DNA from: Nostoc sp. CHAB 5834
GTDB lineage: Bacteria > Cyanobacteriota > Cyanobacteriia > Cyanobacteriales > Nostocaceae
Length of the DNA stretch: 64,000 nucleotides
Assembly: GCA_020829485.1 (NCBI GenBank)
Contig: JAIVFU010000022.1
Location: 25,520 to 89,519, forward strand
Direction: 5' to 3'
Part shown: positions 24,577-33,251 of the stretch, piece after piece
How the letters are laid out: each line of letters starts with the position of its first letter
Position numbering within the stretch: position 1 is the first letter of the stretch
Translations under genes and position numbers: made by a program
The notes under the pieces: generated by a model
Told to the model about the DNA's origin: nothing
What the model saw: only the letters and a program-made list of their open reading frames with translations
Database searches by the model: none

Positions 24577-27500
24577 TTAATTTCCTTGCAACGGCGCATT
24601 TAAGACTTTCTCAATGCGATCGCGTGTCTCTAATAAGTGCGCTTTGGTATATTCATCCTCAGAATTAACCCCCTTAAGTTTCTCATTTAGTTGCCTGAGT
24701 TTATACCAAGCTAGAGTGCGGGCATCTTCTGGGACATATTCTTTTCGCAACACCATACCAGTCAAAATGTCCAGGTATTCCCGTTGCAAGCCTCGCCGCA
24801 AACTGCCAATCTTCATTGGTTGACCTTTTGGTTTGATTACTTCTGTCCAGATACCTGATTGTAATGTGTCAAATAATTCCGGCAGAGTCAGTGCATTTTC
24901 TGGCTTCGTTTTCAGTTCAATATCCTTGAGGCGAGAGAGGCGATCGCCTGAGAGCAAATCCCGCAACACAGAACCTTGCATGAATAGCACCAAGTCATGA
25001 ATTGGAAAATCCAAACGACCAACTTGCGGAGTACTACCCCAATGTCGCCAACGAGAAGGTGCTAATTTATTCAATAGTTCTGGTGAAAAGCTCAAGGCAT
25101 CTTCTGCAAATAAATATTTTTGCAGCGTTTCTAAGGCCTGTCGTTGTTCTTCAACTGGTACCGATTCAAACGGTAATCGGCCTTGGCGGACTTCAGAGCC
25201 GTTCCCAGAAGGTATCTCGCTAGGGTGAATGCGAGAGAAAGACTGTCCCCCAATGTATTTTGTGGTATAGTATATTTGCTGAAAATAGTTACCCAATACT
25301 GTGCTAAAACGTTCGCTCACATCGCTGTAACTATCACCAGCCATTGGGTAACGCTTATCGAGACGTTCCCACATAACCCGCGAATTATTCAATTGCCACT
25401 GGGAATAAAGCAGGACATTGCCGCTATTATCCCAAGCATCAGCAGTTGGGTCAAGGTCATACACATCTTCATCTGTGGAATAACTCAACTCTGGCTTATA
25501 GGATTGTGCAGCAATTTCTTCTAAAATTGGCTTTTCTGCTATAGGAGTTGATGTTTGAATTGATATGTAGCCATACTTAATCGCCCATTCATCATAAACC
25601 CCTACCATGCTGGGAAAATAATCTCCCTGTTTTGTACCTTGAGGGGCAATATTCGGAGGAATATAATCCATTACCGAAGTTGTCAGACCTTTAGCTTTGG
25701 TAATTTCCGTATTATTCATCTCCTGTGGTGATAGCAGTGTACTACCACGGAAGTTATGGCGCAAACCAAGAGTATGCCCAACTTCGTGAGCGATGATTAA
25801 ACGTAAATATTGATTGATGTAATCTTTCATCTGGTCAGGAGTGGCCATGGTATCTGGCAGCAGTGACATCGCCAGTGAACCAAAGGCAAACTGGTTAGCA
25901 GCTTCCATCCCGTAGCATAAATCGTACTCGCCTGCCATTTTTGATAAACTACTCAACAACCCCAGTTGCCCTTGTGTCTGCTGTGGCATACCCTTGTTTT
26001 TTGCATCTAAACCATTGGCGCAAAGTAGACGATTTTGCATCAAAGCTGATAAAGTACTGCGATTTTCTGTTTGGCTAGGTTGGACGATTTTGCGATACTC
26101 ACTCTTAAGTGCCCGTACAAAGCTAGCATCTACGAGAATATCTGCATCCAAAATTTCCCCAGTCAATGGGTTAACGCGAGATGGGCCCAGTGCAAAATAA
26201 CCATCGACTGTATTGATCCAGCGAATCGTGTTGTAACGAATATCTGCTGGGTCCCATGTGGCATCATCTGGCATTTGGCGGACTTCAATTGCATCCTTGA
26301 ATCCAGCATTGAGAAAAGCTTTGTTCCACATTAAAACGCCTTCTTTGATACCATCGCGGTACTCTAAGGGCACAGCGTTATCAATCCAAAAGACAATTGG
26401 TTTTTTGGGTGGAGAAATTGCTGCTTTCGGGTCTTGTTTTTCCAAATTCCAGCGATTGATGTAGCGGACAAAAGAATCACCGCGATCGTCTTTGGATAAA
26501 TCTTGGTAGGCGGTGATGAAATAACCGATGCGATCGTCAGCAATGCGTGGGCGATAATCTTTATCAGGTAGTTGGGAGAGACTGTAGTGGACGCGCAAGG
26601 TATAACCACGGTTATCAGCTAGCGACGCAAAGCTTGCCACTTCACTGTCACGCTCGCCGCTACCAGAAAAATTTAAAACTGACTCAACTTCTAAATTTTG
26701 GGGAAAAGCTTTAGCAGTACCAAAATAAGATTGGTCTGTGGTTGCTGGGACTCCTAAACTTGCAGATAATCCACCTAAATCTGTCAGTAGCAAATCTCCT
26801 AAGTCGATAAGAAGAGTTTTGCGTTCTGGATGAATGCTTTTAAGGGAAATGCTGTAGAGAACAGAATCACTAAAAGACCGGGCTAGCGATCGCACCTGGG
26901 GATCTCCCTCACGAGTGCGAAAATTAACATTGCGGATCACAAAGTTTAATTTATCATCCACTCGTTGGAAATAAAACAAAAAATCTTGCAGAGGCATACC
27001 ACTGTAAATACCCCGTTCACCAATACCCGATTCCAGGGTTGCTGTAGCTAGGTAATTTTTATTGAGTTGCTCTGGCTTAATTTCTAAATAAATTTTATTC
27101 TTTTCTTTATTGCGATAAAGGGTGAACAATCCTCCTGACTTTTGAGTGTTTTTGATTACTTCGTCAAATGGCTCTAAATCATCCTTTGTTGTTGGTGTTT
27201 TGCTAGGTTTAGGCTTTTCTGCGGGTTTTGCAACTTGCAAGAATGGTTGCTGTCCTACTTTTTTAAGGTCTTTTACTACCCAAATAAACGGTTGAGGCTG
27301 TGCGTGTTTATTCTGATTAACCACCCAAACTTGCCCTGATGGTAGCCTCTTTTCTTGAGGAATATTGATATTATTTAGCGATAATGCTGAGGTTTTAGTT
27401 GAAGAAGTTTCTGTCGTTAACTGACTATTGGATTTCTCTCCACTTCTTGTAACTACGGCTTCTACAACCCTTACATCCTTCTGGTTGGCTGACAATGTAT

Positions 27501-27594
27501 CAATGTTAACAGACGGTGACTTGGCGCTAGCCGTTGCTATTCCTAAAAACAAACCATGTAACAAAATCATATAAAAAGTTAATCCGTTCTTCAT
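24577..27594 (-). CDS. Secreted zinc-dependent metalloprotease (DUF5117/DUF5118 type)
   Basis: 1005 aa with an N-terminal signal (YMILLHGLFLGIATASAKS). Residues 20-150 are low-complexity. The family order is DUF5118-like (LFTLYRNKEKNKIYLEIKPE), DUF5117-like, and a metzincin-type catalytic region with IIAHEVGHTLGLRHNFRGS (HExxHxxGxxH) around residue 602-620. The Met-turn candidate is SVMDYIPPN. Proteins of this type are exported peptidases of unknown substrate, frequent in cyanobacteria and Bacteroidetes. Intact; no co-oriented neighbour. Confidence 0.92.
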   Translation of the reverse strand: MKNGLTFYMILLHGLFLGIATASAKSPSVNIDTLSANQKDVRVVEAVVTRSGEKSNSQLTTETSSTKTSALSLNNINIPQEKRLPSGQVWVVNQNKHAQPQPFIWVVKDLKKVGQQPFLQVAKPAEKPKPSKTPTTKDDLEPFDEVIKNTQKSGGLFTLYRNKEKNKIYLEIKPEQLNKNYLATATLESGIGERGIYSGMPLQDFLFYFQRVDDKLNFVIRNVNFRTREGDPQVRSLARSFSDSVLYSISLKSIHPERKTLLIDLGDLLLTDLGGLSASLGVPATTDQSYFGTAKAFPQNLEVESVLNFSGSGERDSEVASFASLADNRGYTLRVHYSLSQLPDKDYRPRIADDRIGYFITAYQDLSKDDRGDSFVRYINRWNLEKQDPKAAISPPKKPIVFWIDNAVPLEYRDGIKEGVLMWNKAFLNAGFKDAIEVRQMPDDATWDPADIRYNTIRWINTVDGYFALGPSRVNPLTGEILDADILVDASFVRALKSEYRKIVQPSQTENRSTLSALMQNRLLCANGLDAKNKGMPQQTQGQLGLLSSLSKMAGEYDLCYGMEAANQFAFGSLAMSLLPDTMATPDQMKDYINQYLRLIIAHEVGHTLGLRHNFRGSTLLSPQEMNNTEITKAKGLTTSVMDYIPPNIAPQGTKQGDYFPSMVGVYDEWAIKYGYISIQTSTPIAEKPILEEIAAQSYKPELSYSTDEDVYDLDPTADAWDNSGNVLLYSQWQLNNSRVMWERLDKRYPMAGDSYSDVSERFSTVLGNYFQQIYYTTKYIGGQSFSRIHPSEIPSGNGSEVRQGRLPFESVPVEEQRQALETLQKYLFAEDALSFSPELLNKLAPSRWRHWGSTPQVGRLDFPIHDLVLFMQGSVLRDLLSGDRLSRLKDIELKTKPENALTLPELFDTLQSGIWTEVIKPKGQPMKIGSLRRGLQREYLDILTGMVLRKEYVPEDARTLAWYKLRQLNEKLKGVNSEDEYTKAHLLETRDRIEKVLNAPLQGN

Positions 27595-28127
27595 CCCCTG
27601 TATCTCCGATAGTTATTTCGTAGTTAATTTTTAACTTTTGCAAAGCTATGTCGCCTGCTTTTGGTCGATTATTTCAGGTGCTTTATATCAAACAGCAAAG
27701 TTTAGACTTAAATTTAAGTTGCCATTTTTCCGCAATGTTCACGCTGTGGTACAGTAGGATTTTTCCGATAAATTGCAACTCTCACAAAGAGTAAGTATTA
27801 TTTTTACATCAGACTAGTAAATATCTTGGAAATAAAGTATAACAAATTAGCCAAAGGCGAAAAATTATTTCATTTTTAAAAGAATTTTTCTGATGAAATT
27901 TTATTTGCATCAGGAGAATAAACATAAGGTTACTACGGGTTAGCGAGAAGGCGCTCTCCAGTAACACCATTGGTGTAACCCATCGGAGAAATCGCCAAGG
28001 CATGATATTTTTCGTGTAGTATTTATTGATACTATTAATTTTTGCCAATGACAAGCAAACTACCATAGAAAAGTTTTTAATTCTGGATTATTAAAGCAGT
28101 AATTTAAATGTAACAACGGACACAGAA
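27595..28127. other. 533-bp AT-rich spacer
   Basis: Divergent promoter region between the metalloprotease and the pentapeptide gene. I see no gene. One near-palindrome, GTAACACCATTGGTGTAAC (27961-27979), sits in a repeat-like stretch from about 27935 to 28000 (GCGAGAAGGCGCTCTCC...). Confidence 0.5.
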
Positions 28128-29894
28128 ATGTCAACATATTTATCTCAAGTTTGGCAACTGCTGAGAAATTATGTGAGGGATATAAGGTTAGAAAAGATGC
28201 CAAAGACCACATCTGTAAAAACCGAAGCAGTTTTACCTCTAGGAAAAAGTATTAAAGAACCCTATAAAAGCGTTAAATTTGGTCAAGAGAATTTACAGGA
28301 AGATTTATGGTCTAAAAGGCTGGAAGAAAGTTTAGAAAAATGGATAATACCAAAGAGCGGTTTGACTTCTAAGATCGGCTATGGGCCATTAGACACACTA
28401 CCTTCTGGGTTCTGCTTTCGAGTGTGCGATCGCCAGATGCATGAAGAGATTTATGATTTACTAGGCAATGGAGCGTTAAAACGAGAAATAGTCAACCAAT
28501 TAATGGAATTGGTTGTTGGTCAAAAAATTCGCCCAGAACTGCTTTTTTGGCGGCTAGAAGATTTTTATCATCGCTGGTGTCAGGGAGAATTTATCGATGG
28601 GACACCAGATGATAACCTACCTCAGAAAACAATGTTAAAGCTAGCAGCGGAAAATATTGCGATCGGGCTGAGACAGGTTGACATATATACAGGGCTAAAC
28701 GTACTAATTTTACTGTTAGAGTTACACCGCTACGCCCAAGAGCGAGATCAACTCAAACAAAAAATTATCTTCTATCCATCTGCTCAACCAGACACAGACA
28801 ATTTTTTCACATCCCAACTGTTACGGATCATCAACTATAGCGATGCCCTGGAAATTGGCAATTTTAGCAGTATAGTCGGGCAATTTCTCAGAGGCGGCAA
28901 CTTTAAGGGTGCTTACCTGGGCGATGCCAACCTAACTGGGGCAGACTTTAGGGGTGCAAACCTTAGCCTTGCTTATCTTGGCGATGCCAACTTAACTGGC
29001 GTAAACTTCAGTGGTGCAAACCTTAGCCTTGCTTATCTTGGCGATGCCAACCTTAGTGGTGCAAACCTTAGCGGTGCAAACCTCAGTGGTACTGACCTCG
29101 GCAGCACCAACCTCAGTGGTGCAAACCTTAGCTGTGCCAACCTTAGCCGCGCCGACCTCAACCGCGCCGACCTTAGCAGCACTAACCTCAACCGCGCCGA
29201 CCTCAACCGCGCCGACCTCAATCGCGCCGACCTCAGCAGCACTAACTTTAGCCATGCCGACCTAAGTAACGCCATCCTTTTCGGTGCAAATCTGAGTGAA
29301 GCCAACCTCCGCAGCGCCAACCTTAACCATGCCGACCTCTGTCGTGCCGACCTCAGTGGTGCTGATTTGAGTCACGCCATCCTCAACGGTACTAACCTTA
29401 GTGACACAATTCTTTTCAGTACCAACCTTAGTGATGCCATCCTCATCGCTGCTGACCTCAGCTATGCCAAACTTAACGGTGCCAAGCTTAACAACGCCAG
29501 ACTCAACGGTGCAATGTTCTTAGGCGCAGACCTCAGTGGTGTAGACCTGAGTCGGGTAATCCTCAACGAAGCCGACCTCAGTGGGGTGATTCTTAGCGAA
29601 GCCGACCTCAGTGGTGCCGACCTCACCGACGCTATCCTTTTCGGTACAGACTTCAGCTATGCCAACCTTAACAGTGCTAACCTCAGTGGCAGTAACCTCA
29701 GTGGTGCTATCCTCAATGGTGCGGATCTTAGGCACAGTAACCTAAGTTACGCTATTCTCGGTGGTGCTGACCTCAGCGATGCCAATATGGAAGAAATGAC
29801 CTGGGGTAAAAAGCAGCAGTGGGAAGGTGTGCGGGGATTAGAAACAGCAGTTAACGTGCCGGAGGCGCTGAAGGAAGAACTGGGATTGAATTGA
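28128..29894 (+). CDS. Pentapeptide-repeat protein with alpha-helical N-terminal domain
   Basis: 588 aa. Residues 1-240 form a helical domain without a family I can name (RVCDRQMHEEIYDLLGNGA; LNVLILLLELHRYAQERDQL). From about residue 255 to 560 runs an almost unbroken right-handed beta-helix of pentapeptide repeats of type A(D/N)LSG, about 60 of them (LSGANLSGANLSGTDLGSTN). It ends with a short cap (EMTWGKKQQWEGVRGLETA). Such proteins are common in heterocystous cyanobacteria (HglK, RfrA), but most have no assigned job. There is no signal peptide, so it is probably cytosolic. Codon-level repeats create long antisense frames that are not genes. Confidence 0.92.
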   Translation: MSTYLSQVWQLLRNYVRDIRLEKMPKTTSVKTEAVLPLGKSIKEPYKSVKFGQENLQEDLWSKRLEESLEKWIIPKSGLTSKIGYGPLDTLPSGFCFRVCDRQMHEEIYDLLGNGALKREIVNQLMELVVGQKIRPELLFWRLEDFYHRWCQGEFIDGTPDDNLPQKTMLKLAAENIAIGLRQVDIYTGLNVLILLLELHRYAQERDQLKQKIIFYPSAQPDTDNFFTSQLLRIINYSDALEIGNFSSIVGQFLRGGNFKGAYLGDANLTGADFRGANLSLAYLGDANLTGVNFSGANLSLAYLGDANLSGANLSGANLSGTDLGSTNLSGANLSCANLSRADLNRADLSSTNLNRADLNRADLNRADLSSTNFSHADLSNAILFGANLSEANLRSANLNHADLCRADLSGADLSHAILNGTNLSDTILFSTNLSDAILIAADLSYAKLNGAKLNNARLNGAMFLGADLSGVDLSRVILNEADLSGVILSEADLSGADLTDAILFGTDFSYANLNSANLSGSNLSGAILNGADLRHSNLSYAILGGADLSDANMEEMTWGKKQQWEGVRGLETAVNVPEALKEELGLN

Positions 29895-30039
29895 GGGCAT
29901 TACGTCAGATTAAAAAAGGCAAAATTTCTTCAGATATGTTGTTACGAAAATTGGGAAACTATAGTCGTAAGAACAAACTATATCAAGGGTTTCGAGAGTT
30001 AGGGAGAGTTATTAGAACTATTTTTTTATTACAGTTTAA

Positions 30040-30285
30040 GTAAGTCGGTGTGAATAATTCAAACTATGTGTTTTGTAATGTAAAATTATTGTAATCCAGT
30101 TCGTAGTAAGGACTTTAGTCCTAAAAGAAGGACTGAAGTCCTTACTACAAACCTTTAATTATTTCAGCTGATGCGCGTCTAAACTATATAAACACGATGT
30201 CGTTAACTGTTGACTGTTGACTGTTGACGGGTTTTCAGTCATCAGTCATCAGGTAAATGTACAATATTATTTGCGTAACAGCTTA
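30040..30285. repeat. Hairpin repeat followed by a TAAGCTG-type MITE
   Basis: 30040-30152 is the inverse of 8154-8272, including the GTAGTAAGGACTTTAGTCCT hairpin. 30166-30285 is a second copy of the MITE at 22200-22324, here ending GCGTAACAGCTTA just before the leuA stop. The whole 29895-30290 spacer is otherwise empty. Confidence 0.72.
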
Positions 30286-30290
30286 TCATC

Positions 30291-31895
30291 TCAGACTTTC
30301 TGTGCAGATACTTCCTCTGGCTTTTCTTGCCTTTGCAACGCAGAATACAGCCTATTGAGGGCATTTACATAAGCTTGCGCGGATGCCACGATGATATCTG
30401 TGTTCGCTGCATGACCAGAAAACACTTTAGATTCATAACGTAAACGAATTGTCACTTCTCCAATAGCATCAATACCAGCTGTTACTGACTGCACAGAAAA
30501 CTCAATCAACTCGTTGGGCACATTCACCACACGGTTGATGGCTTTGTAAACTGCATCCACTGGCCCAGTACCGATCGCAGCATCGGTTAATTCTTCACCG
30601 TCTGGAGTACGCAAGGTAACTGTAGCAGTGGGACGGGCGTTGCTACCACAGGAAACTTGCACCAATTCTACTCGGAACAAATCAGGTGCTTGTTGGATTT
30701 CATCGTTAACGATCGCTTCCAAATCCCAATCAGAAATATCTTTCTTTTTATCTGCTACTTCTTTGAATCTGACGAATGCTTTATTTAATTCAGTATCTGA
30801 CAGTTCAAAGCCCAATTCTTTTAACCGAGTGCGGAAAGCATTTCTACCTGAATGTTTACCCAAAACTATTTGATTGTCTGTTAAACCAATCAATTGGGCA
30901 TCCATAATTTCGTAGGTGAGCTTATTTTTTAACACCCCATCTTGGTGAATCCCAGACTCATGGGCAAAGGCATTCGCGCCAACGATCGCTTTATTTGGTT
31001 GTACTAACATTCCCGTCAAATTGGAAACTAGGCGTGAGGTTTTGTAAATTTGCCGAGTGTCGATATTTGTCAGGGATTCTTGAGATTCTTCTGATCTTCC
31101 CAAATAAGGATTAAAATATTGCCGCCGCACATGCAACGCCATCACTAATTCTTCTAATGATGCATTTCCAGCACGTTCGCCAATGCCATTGATGGTACAT
31201 TCTAGTTGGCGTGCGCCATTTTTTACGGCTTCTAAGAAGTTAGCAACAGCCAAACCTAAATCATTATGACCGTGAACCGAAATAATCGCTTGGTCGATGT
31301 TGGGGACATTTTCGATAATCCCCTTAATGATTGCTCCAAATTCGCTAGGGGTGGTGTAACCTACAGTATCGGGAATGTTAACTGTTGTTGCACCAGCTGC
31401 GATCGCTCGCTCTAACACTTGGTAAAGAAATTCTGGATCGGAACGAGCCGCATCCATCGGCGAAAATTCTACATCTGTCATGAAAGACTTGGCATAAGCT
31501 ACCATTTCTTCGGCGATCGCTAGCACTTCTGCCCGTGACTTCCGCAACTGATACTCTAAATGTATATCAGAAGTGGAAATAAATGTGTGAATTCTGGCGT
31601 TAACTGCTGGTTTTAATGCTTCTGCGGCTGCTTCAATATCTGCTTTAATCGCTCTTGCCAAACTGCAAATTACCGGGCCATTTTCTGTCCCCACAATTTT
31701 GGCAATCTTGCTGACTGCTTCAAAATCTCCAGGGCTAGCAAAGGCAAAGCCTGCCTCAATTATATCCACACCCAGACGCGCCAGTTGCTTGGCAATAACT
31801 AGCTTTTCGTCTATATTCAGGGTTGCTCCCGGACACTGCTCTCCATCTCGCAGTGTAGTATCAAAAATGATGATTCGATCTGTTTTGTTTGTCAT
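30291..31895 (-). CDS. leuA: 2-isopropylmalate synthase
   Basis: Condenses acetyl-CoA with 2-oxoisovalerate, the first committed step of leucine synthesis. The TIM-barrel HMGL-like domain starts with [18 protein letters not shown] and contains [20 protein letters not shown] with the metal-binding HxHND and the [14 protein letters not shown] loop. [13 protein letters not shown] follows. Residues about 400-515 form the LeuA allosteric domain for leucine feedback ([20 protein letters not shown]). Length 534 aa is normal. Single gene. Confidence 0.97.
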   Translation of the reverse strand: MTNKTDRIIIFDTTLRDGEQCPGATLNIDEKLVIAKQLARLGVDIIEAGFAFASPGDFEAVSKIAKIVGTENGPVICSLARAIKADIEAAAEALKPAVNARIHTFISTSDIHLEYQLRKSRAEVLAIAEEMVAYAKSFMTDVEFSPMDAARSDPEFLYQVLERAIAAGATTVNIPDTVGYTTPSEFGAIIKGIIENVPNIDQAIISVHGHNDLGLAVANFLEAVKNGARQLECTINGIGERAGNASLEELVMALHVRRQYFNPYLGRSEESQESLTNIDTRQIYKTSRLVSNLTGMLVQPNKAIVGANAFAHESGIHQDGVLKNKLTYEIMDAQLIGLTDNQIVLGKHSGRNAFRTRLKELGFELSDTELNKAFVRFKEVADKKKDISDWDLEAIVNDEIQQAPDLFRVELVQVSCGSNARPTATVTLRTPDGEELTDAAIGTGPVDAVYKAINRVVNVPNELIEFSVQSVTAGIDAIGEVTIRLRYESKVFSGHAANTDIIVASAQAYVNALNRLYSALQRQEKPEEVSAQKV

Positions 31896-31990
31896 TTGTG
31901 GTTTGTTGTTTAGTTTTTACTTGCGGAGCAATATATCTTCAACCTTAGTTTTTCTTTTACTCTTATCTTTGTAAATAATTGCTAAGAATA

Positions 31991-32512
31991 CTAACCTTCT
32001 GCTTTTTCTATTTGATCTCTGATATCATTTAAATCTATATATCTGTCAGTAGCATTTCGTAGCTCTCTAGCGATCATTCCTTCTGTCGAGACTACTGTAA
32101 TATGTGTATTTTTTGAACGTAATAGTTCGATTGCTCTTTCAAAGTCTCCATCACCACTGAATAATACTACTCGGTCATACTGGTCTACTGTATTAAACAT
32201 ATCTACAACAATTTCAATATCTAAATTCGCTTTTTGCGAGTAACGACCAGAAGTATCATCATAATATTCTTTAAGAATTTTAGTTCTAACTGTATATCCT
32301 AGACTAATTAGAGCATCTCTAAAACCTCGCTGATCTTGTGGGTCTTTTAAGCCAGTGTACCAGAATGCATTAATTAATGTTGTTTCTGATTGCTCATGTT
32401 TGAAGTATTCTAAAACTCGTCGCGGATCAAAAAACCAACCATTTTTTTGTTGAGCATAGAACATATTGTTTCCGTCTACAAAAATAGACAGACGATTCAT
32501 TGGAGAACCCAT
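31991..32512 (-). CDS. NYN-domain protein, LabA/DUF88 type
   Basis: PIN-like NYN fold: SIFVDGNNMFYAQQKNGWFF at the N terminus with the metal-binding Asp, DIEIVVDMFNTVDQYDRVVL in the middle, and LFSGDGDFERAIELLRSKNT. LabA of Synechococcus elongatus belongs to this family and acts in negative feedback of clock output, but many cyanobacterial NYN proteins have other or unknown roles. The 173-aa length matches LabA-like members. Not in an obvious operon; leuA lies downstream on the same strand after about 95 bases. Confidence 0.88.
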   Translation of the reverse strand: MGSPMNRLSIFVDGNNMFYAQQKNGWFFDPRRVLEYFKHEQSETTLINAFWYTGLKDPQDQRGFRDALISLGYTVRTKILKEYYDDTSGRYSQKANLDIEIVVDMFNTVDQYDRVVLFSGDGDFERAIELLRSKNTHITVVSTEGMIARELRNATDRYIDLNDIRDQIEKAEG

Positions 32513-33251
32513 ACAAATTTACACCTAATAATATATATGAATTTAGATGGAACAATAGATTATAGCAATTTTCAAATGCCTTGTTTGCTAATATCTATAA
32601 ACTAACTCTTCATCTGTAGCTTTTATCCTACCTCTTTCAAGGCATAAAAACGCCTGCAACATTAGAGTTGAGATACTGGGTGCTAAACCTTATTCACCTC
32701 CGGCACTGCAAGAGCCACTCTATAGATCAAAATCTACCAATAAAATTGAACTAGTAACAGCATTCATTACTGTATAACACTAAAGTTTACTCCTAAAGAG
32801 GTATGGCATAGGCTTAGGGTAAGATATAACTTGATGCCTATCTATAGGTTTTGCTTTCAGTATCAGGACACGCTTTGTGGGTAGTACCAATATTGCGCCA
32901 AAGACAGAAGACAACCTTGGGACAGCTTCTGGTAAAACCCCAGTTAAGAGCGTACTTGTTGGTTAGGTTAGGGGAAATCTCGCCGCAACCAAGTACACAG
33001 ACGAAGTATATCCGGCTATGATCTGTGAGAGAATCACTAGTTGTAACTCACTTAACAGAAAAATAATAATTTAGACAGTACCAAAGTAGGAATCTCTTGG
33101 GGGCTACCTTTGCCAATAAAAGTTTGTTGATGAATAAAAGATACTTTACAAATGTATAAGATTGTCATTTAAGTCTTATTTCAATGTGCTTGCACTAAAA
33201 CGTGGTCTGAATAAATAAAAGTGTTGGACTTAAATCAATCAGTAACACGAT
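32513..33251. other. 739-bp spacer with hairpins but no gene
   Basis: No ORF of note. A GTACTTG...CAAGTAC hairpin spans 32952-32996 with a purine-rich loop (TTAGGTTAGGGGAAATC). The region 32860-33050 is less AT-rich than its flanks, as a structured RNA would be. I could not match it to a known RNA family. The final ~190 bases should hold the kinase promoter. Confidence 0.4.

Noticed and set aside
28992..29735. Antisense and +1 frames over the pentapeptide-repeat gene
   Set aside because: Produced by the regular 15-bp codon pattern of the true gene.
2..32512. A clock-gene cluster formed by kaiC and the LabA-like gene
   Set aside because: They are 32 kb apart with unrelated genes between, and NYN proteins are too diverse to assign a clock role.
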